Positions 25,239-33,837 of a DNA stretch of 64,000 nucleotides are shown in pieces. A model generated the notes under the pieces. That model saw nothing but the letters and a program-made list of their open reading frames with translations. It searched no databases and was not told the origin of the DNA. Within the stretch, counting starts at the first letter, position 1. Each line of letters begins with the position of its first letter. The DNA comes from Micromonospora wenchangensis (GTDB taxonomy: Bacteria; Actinomycetota; Actinomycetes; Mycobacteriales; Micromonosporaceae). A program made the translations under genes and the position numbers. The stretch is taken from the NCBI RefSeq assembly GCF_002210435.1, contig NZ_MZMV01000027.1, positions 33,798-97,797 of the forward strand, read 5' to 3'.

Positions 25239-26042
25239 ATGGCAGCGTCCGACAACGACGGCACGGAGCCGACGCAAGGGTCGAACCGGAGCAGCGCGGC
25301 GCTGATCGGCGCGGCCGTGGCGGCCGGGCTGAGCTGCCTGGCCACCCCGGTGGCCGGGGTGGTCGGGGCCGCCGCCGTGTTCGTGATCGGCGCGCTGGGC
25401 GTGCTGCTGGCCCCGCTCGTCGCGCTGATCCTGCTCTTCGGCGGCGGCGGTGGCTCGGCCGACCCGGTCAGCGTCGCCGACGACTCGCTGGCCGCCGCGC
25501 AGGGCGACGGCAAGGGCACGCTCGACCCCGACCAGGTGCCCGAGGGGCTGGCGGACAGCATCGAGGACGCCGGGAAGACCTGCACCCAGATCGGACCCGT
25601 GGTGATCGCCGCGCAGATCGAGGTGGCCTCCGGGTGGGACCCGGCGAAGGTCGGCCCGAACGGGGAGAAGGGCATCTCCCAACTGCCGCCCGAGGTCTTC
25701 ACACGGTACGGCGAGGACACCGACGACGACGGCGACACCGACGCGGTCGACGAGGAGGACTCGATCGCCGCCCAGGCCAAGCACGTCTGCGCCCTGGCCG
25801 GGCAGGCCCAGGCCCTGCTGGACAACGGGGAGGCGATCGGTGAGGTGCTCGACCTGACGCTCGCCGCGTACGCCGTCGGCATCGACGAGGTGCGCCGGGC
25901 CGGTGGCGTCCCCTCCACCAACGCCGCCCAGCTCTACCTCGCGCAGGTCCGGTCCCTGTTCGCCAAGTACCAGGGGCTCGGCGGTCCGCCGCCGTCGTTC
26001 CCGCCGACCGCCTCGCCCAGCCCCGACGCGTCGGGCGACTGA
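25239..26042 (+). CDS. VirB1-like lytic transglycosylase-fold protein, catalytic Glu doubtful
   Basis: A 267-aa protein that would open peptidoglycan for the secretion machine. The ATG at 25239 follows GGGAGG. Residues 19-70 are hydrophobic and hold two membrane helices. The SLT/MltB-like domain spans about 100-245, including an EF-hand-like loop at 160-171 (DTDDDGDTDAVD) as in calcium-binding MltB enzymes. The usual catalytic site, ESG in a QxxxESGFxP context, reads IEVASGWDP here. Ala sits at the glutamate position, with E128 two residues earlier, so activity is uncertain. The C-terminus is Pro/Ser-rich. The gene is divergent from the operon and followed by a DUF4913 gene. Confidence 0.85.
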   Translation: MAASDNDGTEPTQGSNRSSAALIGAAVAAGLSCLATPVAGVVGAAAVFVIGALGVLLAPLVALILLFGGGGGSADPVSVADDSLAAAQGDGKGTLDPDQVPEGLADSIEDAGKTCTQIGPVVIAAQIEVASGWDPAKVGPNGEKGISQLPPEVFTRYGEDTDDDGDTDAVDEEDSIAAQAKHVCALAGQAQALLDNGEAIGEVLDLTLAAYAVGIDEVRRAGGVPSTNAAQLYLAQVRSLFAKYQGLGGPPPSFPPTASPSPDASGD

Positions 26043-26094
26043 CCCGTACCGACCGGCGGAACCGATCCGACCGGCAGACCGATGAGGAGTGTCC

Positions 26095-26514
26095 ATGACG
26101 GTGACGACCCAGCAGGAGCAGACCGGTGCCGACGACGCGCCGCCGGGCGACCGGCCGCCCACCTCGCCGTTCATCCTCTACCTGCGTGACGACGAGTACG
26201 TCGAGGAGTTGGAGCTGCTCAGCAACTGGGTCCGGCTGCTGCTCGTACCGATCTACGCCCGGGAGGCGTCCTCGACCGCGCCGTGGTGCGGGCAGTGGTG
26301 GCGGCACCCGGAGGCGGTGGCGCAGTTGCACGGCCTGTGGTTGGCCTGGCAGGAACTCACCGGCCCGGAGGCGGGGCTGTGCGGTCCGGCCAACTGGCAC
26401 CGCGACTACCTGGAACCGGTGCTGACCAGCCTGCGCAACCCGGCCGGCCCGTTCGCCGGCTGCAAGGCGGGCGCGCACCGGGCCAAGGAGGTCCCGCACA
26501 CCGACCCGTACTGA
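26095..26514 (+). CDS. DUF4913 family protein
   Basis: A 139-aa cytoplasmic protein matching DUF4913. The conserved tryptophan-rich core is WCGQWWRHPEAVAQLHGLW, followed by WHRDYLEPVLTSL and GPFAGCKAGAH. The ATG at 26095 has GAGGAG 6 nt upstream; a GTG two codons earlier is less well placed. DUF4913 proteins are common on actinobacterial plasmids, integrative elements and conjugation-like loci, but have no established function. It is probably co-transcribed with the transglycosylase gene (52 nt apart). A hairpin separates it from the convergent anti-sigma gene. Confidence 0.85.
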   Translation: MTVTTQQEQTGADDAPPGDRPPTSPFILYLRDDEYVEELELLSNWVRLLLVPIYAREASSTAPWCGQWWRHPEAVAQLHGLWLAWQELTGPEAGLCGPANWHRDYLEPVLTSLRNPAGPFAGCKAGAHRAKEVPHTDPY

Positions 26515-26531
26515 CCGGGGCGGCCCGCCCG

Positions 26532-26560
26532 GCCCCGGACCGGCACGTCAGGTCCGGGGC
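26532..26560. terminator. Hairpin between DUF4913 and anti-sigma genes
   Basis: A perfect 10-bp stem (GCCCCGGACC and complement) with a 9-nt loop between two convergent genes. Confidence 0.7.
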
Positions 26561-26574
26561 GCGGCCGGGTGGGT

Positions 26575-27606
26575 TCAGCGGGAGATCGGGGCGGTGACGA
26601 TCGCGGTGCCGTCCACCAGGCCCACGGTGACGAAGGCCAGGTCCGCGACCGGCAGCGACAGCTCGCCGGTCACCTCCTGCGGCCCGGTCGAGGCGGTCCA
26701 GTCCCGTACCACGTGGGTGACCCCGTCGCGGGTCACCGCGAACAGCCGGTACCGCAGGCCCTGGCGCAGGCCGGTGGCGGTGATCCGGATGGTGGAGCCC
26801 CGCCCCTCGTCGGTGGTGATCGCGACGGAGAGGCTCACCCCCTCGGCCGGCGCCTCCCCGGTCGCGGTGAGCACCACGCCGCTGCGGTCGCCGAGACCGG
26901 TGACCACGGCGGTCCCGCCGGCCAGGACGACGGCCACCAGCGCGGCGGCCACCCCGCCCCAGAGGACCATCCGGCGACGCCGGGCCGGATCGGCGGGGCG
27001 GCTGCCCCCCGTGCCGGAGGCCGTCGCGGGGCGGTCCCCGCCGGGGCGGCTGCCCGCCCCACGGCCGGTGGCACGCGGGCCGGCCCCCCGGCGGGCACTC
27101 CGTCGGGGTGCCGCGACCGGCGTGCCGGACTGCGGGTCCGGCGGTGCGTCGGCGAGCGGTCCGGCGTCGGCGGTCGGGGCCGACCCGGCGGCTGTCGCCG
27201 GACCGCCGTCGGCGGTGGATGTCACCGGCTCGCCGGCGGCGGCGGGTGCCGGCGGCGGAGAATCGGCGGGCGGACGCGCGACCGGCACCGGTGCCGCCGG
27301 CTGATCGGAACCGGTGGGAGGTGGCGGGCCTACCGGCGGCGCAGCGGGGGTGCGGTCCGGCGGTGGGCCGAACTCGGGCGGTAGCGGGAACTCGGGCGTC
27401 AGGCCGGCGAGGTCGTCCCAGTCGGCGGCGTCCAGCCCGCCGAGGGCGCTGGTCACGCCGCCCATCTCGCCCGCCGCGGCCAGGCACTCGTCACAACCGG
27501 CCAGGTGGGCCTCGAACGCGACCCGGTCGGCGTCGTCGAGCGCGCCGAGCAGGTAGAGGGCAAGGGCGGCGTGCTCAGCGGTGGGATGTTCGCCCCCGGT
27601 GCGCAT
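26575..27606 (-). CDS. Zinc-finger anti-sigma factor, RskA type
   Basis: A 343-aa membrane anti-sigma factor. The ATG at 27606 follows AAGGGGGG. The N-terminal zinc-binding anti-sigma domain carries HLAGCDEC (H-x3-C-x2-C). A very long Pro/Ala-rich cytoplasmic linker (about residues 75-215) leads to one membrane helix (MVLWGGVAAALVAVVLAGG) and an extracytoplasmic beta domain of about 90 residues resembling the RskA C-terminal domain. It lies 100 nt downstream of the ECF sigma gene on the same strand, so it should hold that sigma factor inactive until regulated proteolysis. The signal is unknown. Confidence 0.88.
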   Translation of the reverse strand: MRTGGEHPTAEHAALALYLLGALDDADRVAFEAHLAGCDECLAAAGEMGGVTSALGGLDAADWDDLAGLTPEFPLPPEFGPPPDRTPAAPPVGPPPPTGSDQPAAPVPVARPPADSPPPAPAAAGEPVTSTADGGPATAAGSAPTADAGPLADAPPDPQSGTPVAAPRRSARRGAGPRATGRGAGSRPGGDRPATASGTGGSRPADPARRRRMVLWGGVAAALVAVVLAGGTAVVTGLGDRSGVVLTATGEAPAEGVSLSVAITTDEGRGSTIRITATGLRQGLRYRLFAVTRDGVTHVVRDWTASTGPQEVTGELSLPVADLAFVTVGLVDGTAIVTAPISR

Positions 27607-27706
27607 CACGCCCCCCTTCTCGACCCGGAGACACCGGTGACGGTGTGACGACCCCCGGGACGGCAGCCGTCCGGCGGATCGAGCGGGAAACCGACACGTC
27701 GCGTCA

Positions 27707-28270
27707 TCACGACGACTCGGTCGGGCCGATCGCTGCGTGCAGCGCGCGCACCGCATAGTACGTTCTGGACTTTACCGTACCCTCCGGGATTCCCAGTCGC
27801 TGCGCGGCCTCGGCGACCGAGGAGCCCTTGTAGTACATCTCGACGAGCACCTCACGGTGTTCCGGTTTGATCTGCTGCAACGCCAACCGGACGGTGTGGG
27901 TGCTGACCACCCGGTCCATCTCGTCGTCGGCCGAGGCGAGCCGGTTGAGGTCGGGGATGGCTACCTCGGGCGGGCGGGACTGCCTGGCGCGCATCGCGTC
28001 GATGGCCACGTGCCGGGCGACCGTGTAGAGCCACGGGGCGATCCGGCGCGGGTCCTCCGCCAGCGTCTCCAGGTTCCGCCAGGTGCGCAGGAACGTCTCC
28101 TGGACCAGGTCCTCGGCGAGTTCCTGCCGGCCGAGGACGAGTCGGGTGAGGAACCGCAGCAGCGGTCCCCGGTACTGCTCGTGGATCCAGCGCATCAGGG
28201 CCTCGGGGGAGGCCCGTTCGGTCGCCGCGTCGCCGGTCACCCCGGGCGCATCGTTGGGCACCGCCGACAC
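27707..28270 (-). CDS. ECF RNA polymerase sigma factor
   Basis: A 187-aa extracytoplasmic function sigma factor. Region 2 reads LLRFLTRLVLGRQELAEDLV followed by QETFLRTWRNL; region 4 carries the helix-turn-helix SSVAEAAQRLGIPEGTVKSR. I chose the GTG at 28270, with GGGGGAGG upstream, although an internal Met (MRWIHEQY) is possible. It pairs with the zinc-finger anti-sigma gene just downstream. Its targets are unknown; the neighbouring cell-wall and beta-glucan genes are candidates because several share a GGTTC element upstream. Confidence 0.92.
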   Translation of the reverse strand: MSAVPNDAPGVTGDAATERASPEALMRWIHEQYRGPLLRFLTRLVLGRQELAEDLVQETFLRTWRNLETLAEDPRRIAPWLYTVARHVAIDAMRARQSRPPEVAIPDLNRLASADDEMDRVVSTHTVRLALQQIKPEHREVLVEMYYKGSSVAEAAQRLGIPEGTVKSRTYYAVRALHAAIGPTESS

Positions 28271-28287
28271 AGAACGCCTCCCCCTGA

Positions 28288-28308
28288 CGTACGGGTCGCC
28301 CCCGTACG
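28288..28308. promoter_or_regulatory. Inverted repeat in the sigma-factor leader
   Basis: CGTACGGG, 5 nt, then CCCGTACG, ending 18 nt upstream of the GTG. It could be an operator or a leader hairpin. Confidence 0.4.
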
Positions 28309-28482
28309 GCCGCGCCGTCGTCTCGACGTCCAGCCCGCCTAGGAAGAGAGCATAACCGTGCTCATCGGACGGTCGACCGGGCCGTCGACCGGTCGACCGG
28401 GGACGCCGGGGTGCGGCGGTGGACGGCGCGGCGGCGGCCCACCGGTCGGTGCCGTGCGCCGGGGCGACGAGGGTGGCCGCGC

Positions 28483-30144
28483 TCATCGGGTGAAACGCAG
28501 CCAGCGGACGTTGACGAACTCCTCGGGTTGGCCGCTGGCGAACGTGAGGTAGACGTCGTGCACCCCGGTCACCGGGGCGAGGTTCCCCGGCACGGTGACC
28601 CAGCTCTGCCAGCCTCCGGTGCCGGCCACCGCGATGCTGCCCACCGGCGGCAGGCCGGGGGCGTCGAGGCGTACCTCGATCAGGCCGGAGACGCCCTGCG
28701 GCGCGCCGGAGGCCACCCGCACCTGGAACTGGGTCGCCGGCTCGCGGCCGAAGTCGACCCCCCGGTACCCGGCCCAGTCGCCGTGGGCGAGGAAGCCCAG
28801 GTGCTCGCCGCCCTCGCTGGAGGGTTCGGTCCGTACGCCCTGCTGCCGGTCGAAGCTGGCCGCCGCGATCTCCTGGCCCACGCCCCGGGCGGCGACGACG
28901 GCCGCCGGCCCCTCCACGACCACCGGCCCCTCCACGACCACCGGGCGCTCGACCTCGGGTTCCGGCTGCCCGGCCGCGCCCCCGCCGAACGGGGTGAGCG
29001 TGATGGTCATCTCCCGGGGCGCGGTGTCCTGGATGTAGGAGGCGTCGTCGGCGACGTCGTCGAAGGGGAAGCCGTACGCCCGGCCGTCGGCGCTGTGCCG
29101 GTGCAGCACCCGGGAGTAGTGGTTGGTCACCGGATGCTGGTAGTAGGCGTCCCGGCTGGTGGTCGGCTGGTCCGGCTGGTCGAGCACCGACCGGTTGAAT
29201 CCGGCCCCGAGGACCGCCGCCACCGGCCCGGACCGCCCGTCGTTGGGTGCGGCGAGCGCACCGTCGCAGTGGAACACGTTGAGCGTGGAAGGCCGGTCGA
29301 AGGCGCGTACCCCGCCGTCGAAGGTGAACCGCCCGTCGACCACCCGGCCCCGGACGGTGCCCGTCGGTCCGTGGACCCGCAGCTCGGTACGGCTGTACCG
29401 GTCCCAGGTCTCGGCGATGTAGCCGTCGTAGTACGCCGGGTCGAAGCGGCCCGTCTCGATGCCCTTGCCGGGTGCGATGACGCGCAGCCCGTCGCCGAGC
29501 ACCAGCCGGTCGAAGCCGGGCTGGCGGGCCAGCTCGGCGAAGATCGCGTCCCGGCCGCCGTCGACCAGCTTGCCGGTGGCCTGCTCCACGTCGCCGAGCA
29601 ACCGGATCGACAGCGGGATGCTGAACATGTCCACGGTGGTGGTGTTGCAGAACATGCCGGAGGCGTTGTAGGTGAACTCGCAGCAGTCGTGCAGCACGCC
29701 GAAGCTGGGGTCGTCGGCCACCCAGCCGACCGGGTACTGCAACGCCGGTCGCCCGTTGCCGTCGGTGACCACGGTGAACCGCAGCTCGCCGTCGATGGCG
29801 AAGTAGATCCGGCCCGACATCATCGGCAGGACGAACCGGGTCACCCCGGAGTCGGCCAGCCGGACGCCGATGTCGGCGGCCCCGTCCGGGCCGTTGTGCG
29901 CCGGGTCGGCCGGGGTGAACCGGCCGCTCTCCCGGACGTAGCCCATCGCCCCGGTCTCCGGGTCGGTGCCGACGACGTACATCCGGATCGCCTGATTGGC
30001 GAACCGGCCCGTGCTGTTCACCACGTTCAGCGGCAGACCGCCCGAGGCCCGCGCCCGCGAGATCAACGGGGCCGCCACCAGCGGCACGCCGACCACGGCG
30101 GCGCCGGCGAATCCCATCCCGAGTACCCTGCGGCGAGAAAGCAT
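28483..30144 (-). CDS. Tat-secreted GH64 beta-1,3-glucanase with CBM6-like C-terminus
   Basis: A 553-aa secreted enzyme. The ATG at 30144 opens a twin-arginine signal, SRRRVLGMGFAGAAVVG. Residues of about 38-390 match glycoside hydrolase family 64, thaumatin-like beta-1,3-glucanases that release laminaripentaose (RIYFAIDGELRF, HDCCEFTYNASGMFCNTTTVD, THYSRVLH-like segments). A linker with two direct VVVEGP repeats leads to a C-terminal beta-sandwich of about 130 residues (GVDFGREPATQFQVRVAS, GVHDVYLTF) typical of CBM6. It should attack fungal cell-wall glucan. It is divergent from the transglycosylase-ricin gene and shares its upstream region. Confidence 0.88.
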   Translation of the reverse strand: MLSRRRVLGMGFAGAAVVGVPLVAAPLISRARASGGLPLNVVNSTGRFANQAIRMYVVGTDPETGAMGYVRESGRFTPADPAHNGPDGAADIGVRLADSGVTRFVLPMMSGRIYFAIDGELRFTVVTDGNGRPALQYPVGWVADDPSFGVLHDCCEFTYNASGMFCNTTTVDMFSIPLSIRLLGDVEQATGKLVDGGRDAIFAELARQPGFDRLVLGDGLRVIAPGKGIETGRFDPAYYDGYIAETWDRYSRTELRVHGPTGTVRGRVVDGRFTFDGGVRAFDRPSTLNVFHCDGALAAPNDGRSGPVAAVLGAGFNRSVLDQPDQPTTSRDAYYQHPVTNHYSRVLHRHSADGRAYGFPFDDVADDASYIQDTAPREMTITLTPFGGGAAGQPEPEVERPVVVEGPVVVEGPAAVVAARGVGQEIAAASFDRQQGVRTEPSSEGGEHLGFLAHGDWAGYRGVDFGREPATQFQVRVASGAPQGVSGLIEVRLDAPGLPPVGSIAVAGTGGWQSWVTVPGNLAPVTGVHDVYLTFASGQPEEFVNVRWLRFTR

Positions 30145-30234
30145 CCCAAGCTCCGATCAACGACACGGCCATCGCCGCCGATGCCCGGTGTGACTCCGGC
30201 CCGGCCCGGCGGTAGCCACGTTGACGGCCCGCTA

Positions 30235-30248
30235 CGCCCCTCGGTTCA
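30235..30248. promoter_or_regulatory. Shared 14-mer CGCCCCTCGGTTCA
   Basis: The same 14 bases occur at 25174-25187. Both copies lie on the same strand, 51 and 106 nt upstream of transglycosylase-fold genes, suggesting a common regulator or sigma factor. Confidence 0.45.
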
Positions 30249-30354
30249 ATGTCGACCGGACCAAAATCATCCGATCCGATTCGAGCCCGGTGAACCAAGG
30301 ACATCGCGCATCCGTCACGACAGCGATGTCGCCACGCCGGAAGGGACACCTCCC

Positions 30355-31935
30355 GTGAAATCCGATCACCCCTCCGTACTCGCCCGACTGGGGTCGATCC
30401 CCCGTCGCACCGCAGCCTTCGTCGTCGCCGGACTCGCCGTGCTGTCCATGGTGGTGGCCGCTGTCGGCTGGGGCGCGGCCGAGGCCCGGGACGACGACCT
30501 GACCGGTCGGCCCGTCTCCAAGGAACACCTGACGACCATCCAGTCCGCCGCCCGCTCGTGCCCGACGCTCACCCCGGCCCGGCTGGCGGGTCAGCTGATG
30601 GCCGAGTCGGGGTTGGACGGCCGGGCCGACCGGACCGCCTCCGGCGGGCAGGGCATCGCCGGTCTCGACGCCGCCGCGTGGAAGGCGTGGGCGCCGTGGC
30701 CCGGCGCGGAACGCTCCGATCCGGCCGCCAACATCCTCGCCCTGGCCCACCTGATGTGCGACCTCAGCGGCCAGGTACGGCTGGCGGACGTCCCGGGTGA
30801 CACCTGGCGGCTCTCGCTGGCCGCGTTCCACACCGGCCTCGACGAGGTACGCGACGCCGAGGGGGTGCCCACCGACGCGGTCAGGTACGTCGACCAGGCA
30901 AGCGGGTACGCCGCCTACTACGGCAAGCTGACCGCGTTCGGCGGTTCCGGCCAGCCCCGCCCCAGCACCGGCGTCCAGCAGCCCAAGGCGGTACCCGGCA
31001 GCTACACCGCGCTCGTCGTCCGGGCCGGCTCGGTCTGCCCGGAGGTGACGCCGCCGCTGGTCGCCGCCCAGTTGATGGCGCTGTCCGGGTTCGATGCCAA
31101 CCTGCTCGGCCCCGAGGGGCAGCGGGGCGTGGCGCAGTTCCGACCCGAGGTGTGGCAGGCGTACGGCCCGTCCGACGCCTCGGCGTGGGACCCGCAGGAG
31201 GCGGTCCCGGCGGCCGGCACCGCCCTGTGCGCCCTGCACAAGGAGCTGTCCGGGCTGGAGGGCGACCCGTCGCTGCTGGCGCTGGCCGCGTACCGCAACG
31301 GCCCGGCCGCCGTCCGCCAGGCCGGCGGTGACCTGGACGCCGGGACGCAGGCGTACCTGCGGACCGTGCGGGAGCACACCGACTACTACGCCCTCGACAA
31401 CCGGCTGCGGCCGGCCCCGCCGTCGGCGTCACCGTCCCCCAGCCCGACCGCGACGCCGCCGGCGTCACCGTCGCCCAGCCCGCAGGGCAGCTCGGCCGCC
31501 CCGCCGCCGCCCCCGAGCCCGTCGGCCAAGCCGGCCGCGGCCCCGACCCGACCGGCCGGCACCAAGCAGCTCGTGGGCAAGGAAACCGGGCTGTGCGTCA
31601 CCGCCGGGACCAGCGACGGGGTGCGGGCGGTGCTGAACAAGTGCCGGGAGGAGCGGTCGCAGTGGTGGGACTTCCGCTCCGACGGCAGCGTCCGGGCCAA
31701 CGGGCTCTGCCTCGACGTGGCCTGGGGTGAGAAGAAGGACGGCACCCCCGTGCAGGTCGCCGTGTGCAGTGGCAATCCCGCCCAGAAGTGGGAGTGGATC
31801 GAGTACAACGGCCGCACCTCCCTGTTCAACCGGGAGACCGACCGCTGCCTGGACGTCGACGGGCACGGCGTGGGCGCGCCGATGATGTCCTGGATCTGCG
31901 TGTTCAACCCGAAGCAGACCTTCAGCCGGCGGTAG
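30355..31935 (+). CDS. Tandem transglycosylase-fold protein with ricin lectin domain
   Basis: A 526-aa exported protein starting at GTG 30355 (AAGGGA upstream). A hydrophobic segment at 20-42 is a signal anchor or signal peptide. Two SLT-like domains follow, about 62-190 and 220-355. The first has the catalytic motif MAESG (E84). In the second the same position is Leu (MALSG, L243), so it is probably inactive. A Pro/Ser linker at 365-400 leads to a ricin-type beta-trefoil (about 401-526) with QxW-like repeats (QWWDF, QKWEW). It resembles the VirB1-like protein at 25239. It may bind and cut cell-wall glycans, perhaps with the beta-glucanase encoded divergently. Confidence 0.85.
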   Translation: MKSDHPSVLARLGSIPRRTAAFVVAGLAVLSMVVAAVGWGAAEARDDDLTGRPVSKEHLTTIQSAARSCPTLTPARLAGQLMAESGLDGRADRTASGGQGIAGLDAAAWKAWAPWPGAERSDPAANILALAHLMCDLSGQVRLADVPGDTWRLSLAAFHTGLDEVRDAEGVPTDAVRYVDQASGYAAYYGKLTAFGGSGQPRPSTGVQQPKAVPGSYTALVVRAGSVCPEVTPPLVAAQLMALSGFDANLLGPEGQRGVAQFRPEVWQAYGPSDASAWDPQEAVPAAGTALCALHKELSGLEGDPSLLALAAYRNGPAAVRQAGGDLDAGTQAYLRTVREHTDYYALDNRLRPAPPSASPSPSPTATPPASPSPSPQGSSAAPPPPPSPSAKPAAAPTRPAGTKQLVGKETGLCVTAGTSDGVRAVLNKCREERSQWWDFRSDGSVRANGLCLDVAWGEKKDGTPVQVAVCSGNPAQKWEWIEYNGRTSLFNRETDRCLDVDGHGVGAPMMSWICVFNPKQTFSRR

Positions 31936-31947
31936 CCGGTCGGGCCG

Positions 31948-31986
31948 GCGGGCTCCGCTGGACCGTCCTGGTCCACCGGAGCCCGC
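31948..31986 (+). terminator. Hairpin after the transglycosylase-ricin gene
   Basis: A 16-bp stem with one mismatch (GCGGGCTCCGCTGGAC against GTCCACCGGAGCCCGC) and a 7-nt loop, 12 nt after the stop and between convergent genes. Confidence 0.7.
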
Positions 31987-32073
31987 GGCCTGTGGGCCAC
32001 CTCAACCCGGCACGGGCGTCAGCAGCCGCAGCCCGGCACGGGCGTCGGCGGCCCGGCCGGGCCGGTGCCGGGC

Positions 32074-33558
32074 TCAGCCGGCGTACCGGCGGCGACGCAG
32101 CCGCAGGCCGAAGACCACGGCGACGCCGCAGAGCAGCGCGATGCCGAGGATGACGGCGAGCGCCGCGCCGTTGTTGCCCTGCTGCTGGCTGGCCACCTGG
32201 TTACGGTCGTCGACCGCCACCGACACCGAGGCGGCCGGGTTGATCATGCCGGAGCCGTACCTGGCGTCGGGGGCCGTGCCGATCGCGTCGGCGGTGCTGC
32301 GGATGCGCTCCTTGACCTGGGCGGCGGTCAGGTCGGGCTGGGCCGCCCGGATCAGCGCCGCCTGCCCGGCGACGAACGCGACGGCGAACTCGGTGCCGGT
32401 GTTGCTGACCGCCTTGCCCCCGCCCACGCCGAGGCTCGCCACGTCCACCCCGGGCGCGACCACCTCCACCGCGCCCTCCACGTACTGCTCGGCGAGCTGG
32501 TCGCCGGCACCGACGCCACCGGTGAACAGCAGCGCCCCGCCCCCGGACCGGCCGGCCGGGGACGGCGGCGTCACCGCCCTGGTCGGCGCACCGGCCACCA
32601 GCAGGACGTCGTGGTCGAGGGCGGTGGCCACGGAGGACGCCACCGCCGGGTCACCGAGGTCGACGTGGGAGCCGACCGCGACCACCGACGCACCGGCGCT
32701 GACCGCCACCTCGATGGCGTTCGCCGCGTCGGCCGCCCGCGCGGCACCCGAACCGCGGACCACCCGCACGGGCAGGATGGTGGCGTCCGGCGCGATGCCC
32801 ACCGGGCTGCCGTCGACGCTGCTGTCACCGGCGATGATGCCCGCCATCGCGGTGCCGCTGCCCAGGCAGTCGGTGTCCCCGCGGCCGTTGCCGACGGTCA
32901 CGTCCGCGCCGACCGCCACCCGGCCGCTGAGCTGCTGCACGCTCGCGTCGACGCCGGTGTCGACCACCGCCACCTTGACCCCGTTGCCACGGGTCAGGGT
33001 CCAGGCGCTGTCGGCGGCCATCCGTAGCTGCGCCCAGTCCGACCGGCTGCTCGACCCGGTGGTGGCGGTGCACTTCGGACCGGTCGCGCCCGGTCGGGGG
33101 CTGCCGCCCGTCCGGGTCGGGCTCGGACTCGGGCTCGGGCTGACGGCCTTGGGCGTGGGGTCGGCTGCGCCGGAGGGCCGGGCACTCGGGGTGGGCCGCT
33201 TGCCGGTCGGGAGCTGGCCGTACTTCACCCCCTCACCGGCCGCGTCCCAGGGCAGGACGAGCTGCCAGCCGGCCTTCAGGCTGCCCGGGTCGGTCAGCCG
33301 GGACCCGTCGGGCTGCACCCGGCCGGTGTTGAGGTGGTAGATCTCCGCGGACCGGTCGCCGCTGCCGAGGAACCGCCGCGCGATCGCCGTGAGGCTCTCC
33401 GGCTGGCCCTGGTACTGCGCCGCGACCACGTAGTACTTCACGTACGGCTGCGGATCGTTGGCGGCCCTCGCCGCAGCCGGCCCGGTCGGCGTCATCAGCA
33501 CGCAGCCGGCCATCGCCACCGCGAGCAGGCGGGCAAGGATCGAGCGCTTCGCCAGCAC
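32074..33558 (-). CDS. Mycosin-like S8 subtilase pseudoprotease with LysM-like head
   Basis: A protein of about 494 aa. I prefer the GTG at 33558, with AAGGGGG upstream, which starts a signal peptide; an ATG 8 codons earlier is possible. A LysM-like domain lies at about 38-115, then a Pro/Ser linker, a subtilase S8 domain (about 175-450) and a C-terminal membrane helix with an Arg-rich tail, as in mycosins. The catalytic Asp is present (D200, VVDTGVD). The His motif GHGT reads GSGT (S234) and the Ser motif GTS reads GTE (E390), so it should not be a protease. No WXG100 or EccC gene is visible. It may act as a binding scaffold at the envelope. Confidence 0.85.
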   Translation of the reverse strand: MLAKRSILARLLAVAMAGCVLMTPTGPAAARAANDPQPYVKYYVVAAQYQGQPESLTAIARRFLGSGDRSAEIYHLNTGRVQPDGSRLTDPGSLKAGWQLVLPWDAAGEGVKYGQLPTGKRPTPSARPSGAADPTPKAVSPSPSPSPTRTGGSPRPGATGPKCTATTGSSSRSDWAQLRMAADSAWTLTRGNGVKVAVVDTGVDASVQQLSGRVAVGADVTVGNGRGDTDCLGSGTAMAGIIAGDSSVDGSPVGIAPDATILPVRVVRGSGAARAADAANAIEVAVSAGASVVAVGSHVDLGDPAVASSVATALDHDVLLVAGAPTRAVTPPSPAGRSGGGALLFTGGVGAGDQLAEQYVEGAVEVVAPGVDVASLGVGGGKAVSNTGTEFAVAFVAGQAALIRAAQPDLTAAQVKERIRSTADAIGTAPDARYGSGMINPAASVSVAVDDRNQVASQQQGNNGAALAVILGIALLCGVAVVFGLRLRRRRYAG

Positions 33559-33632
33559 TGGGTGTCCCCCTTCAGTCACCATGGCCGAGCGTCACCGGCC
33601 TTCACCGTCTATTGCGGATCAGCGGCCGGTCC

Positions 33633-33650
33633 GTTCAAATCAATCTGAAC
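33633..33650. promoter_or_regulatory. Inverted repeat GTTCA-N8-TGAAC
   Basis: It lies in the divergent region between the pseudoprotease gene and the 706-aa gene, in a locally AT-rich patch. It belongs to the GGTTC/GAACC element group seen at four neighbouring promoters. Confidence 0.45.
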
Positions 33651-33837
33651 CAGATTTCCATGATCCTCGTCATGAGGTCAGCCGAGGGTACCGGCCGCCG
33701 ATGACGGGAACGTCTCCTCGGGCCGTCCCCCCGGTGGGGACAGGTGACCGGCAGGCGGACGACCGTCCACCACCGACGGTGGCGGCGAACGACGGACCGG
33801 GCGATCAGGTGCCGGTGGAGACGAAGGTGGGGCGGCG

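Noticed and set aside
15704..26514. Integrated conjugative element
   Set aside because: No integrase, excisionase, relaxase, replication gene, tRNA target or att-like direct repeat is seen, and base composition matches the surroundings.
28411..30354. Open plus-strand frame running into the transglycosylase-ricin gene
   Set aside because: The sequence upstream of 30355 is antisense to GH64 and non-protein-like. The signal peptide and ribosome site place the start at GTG 30355.
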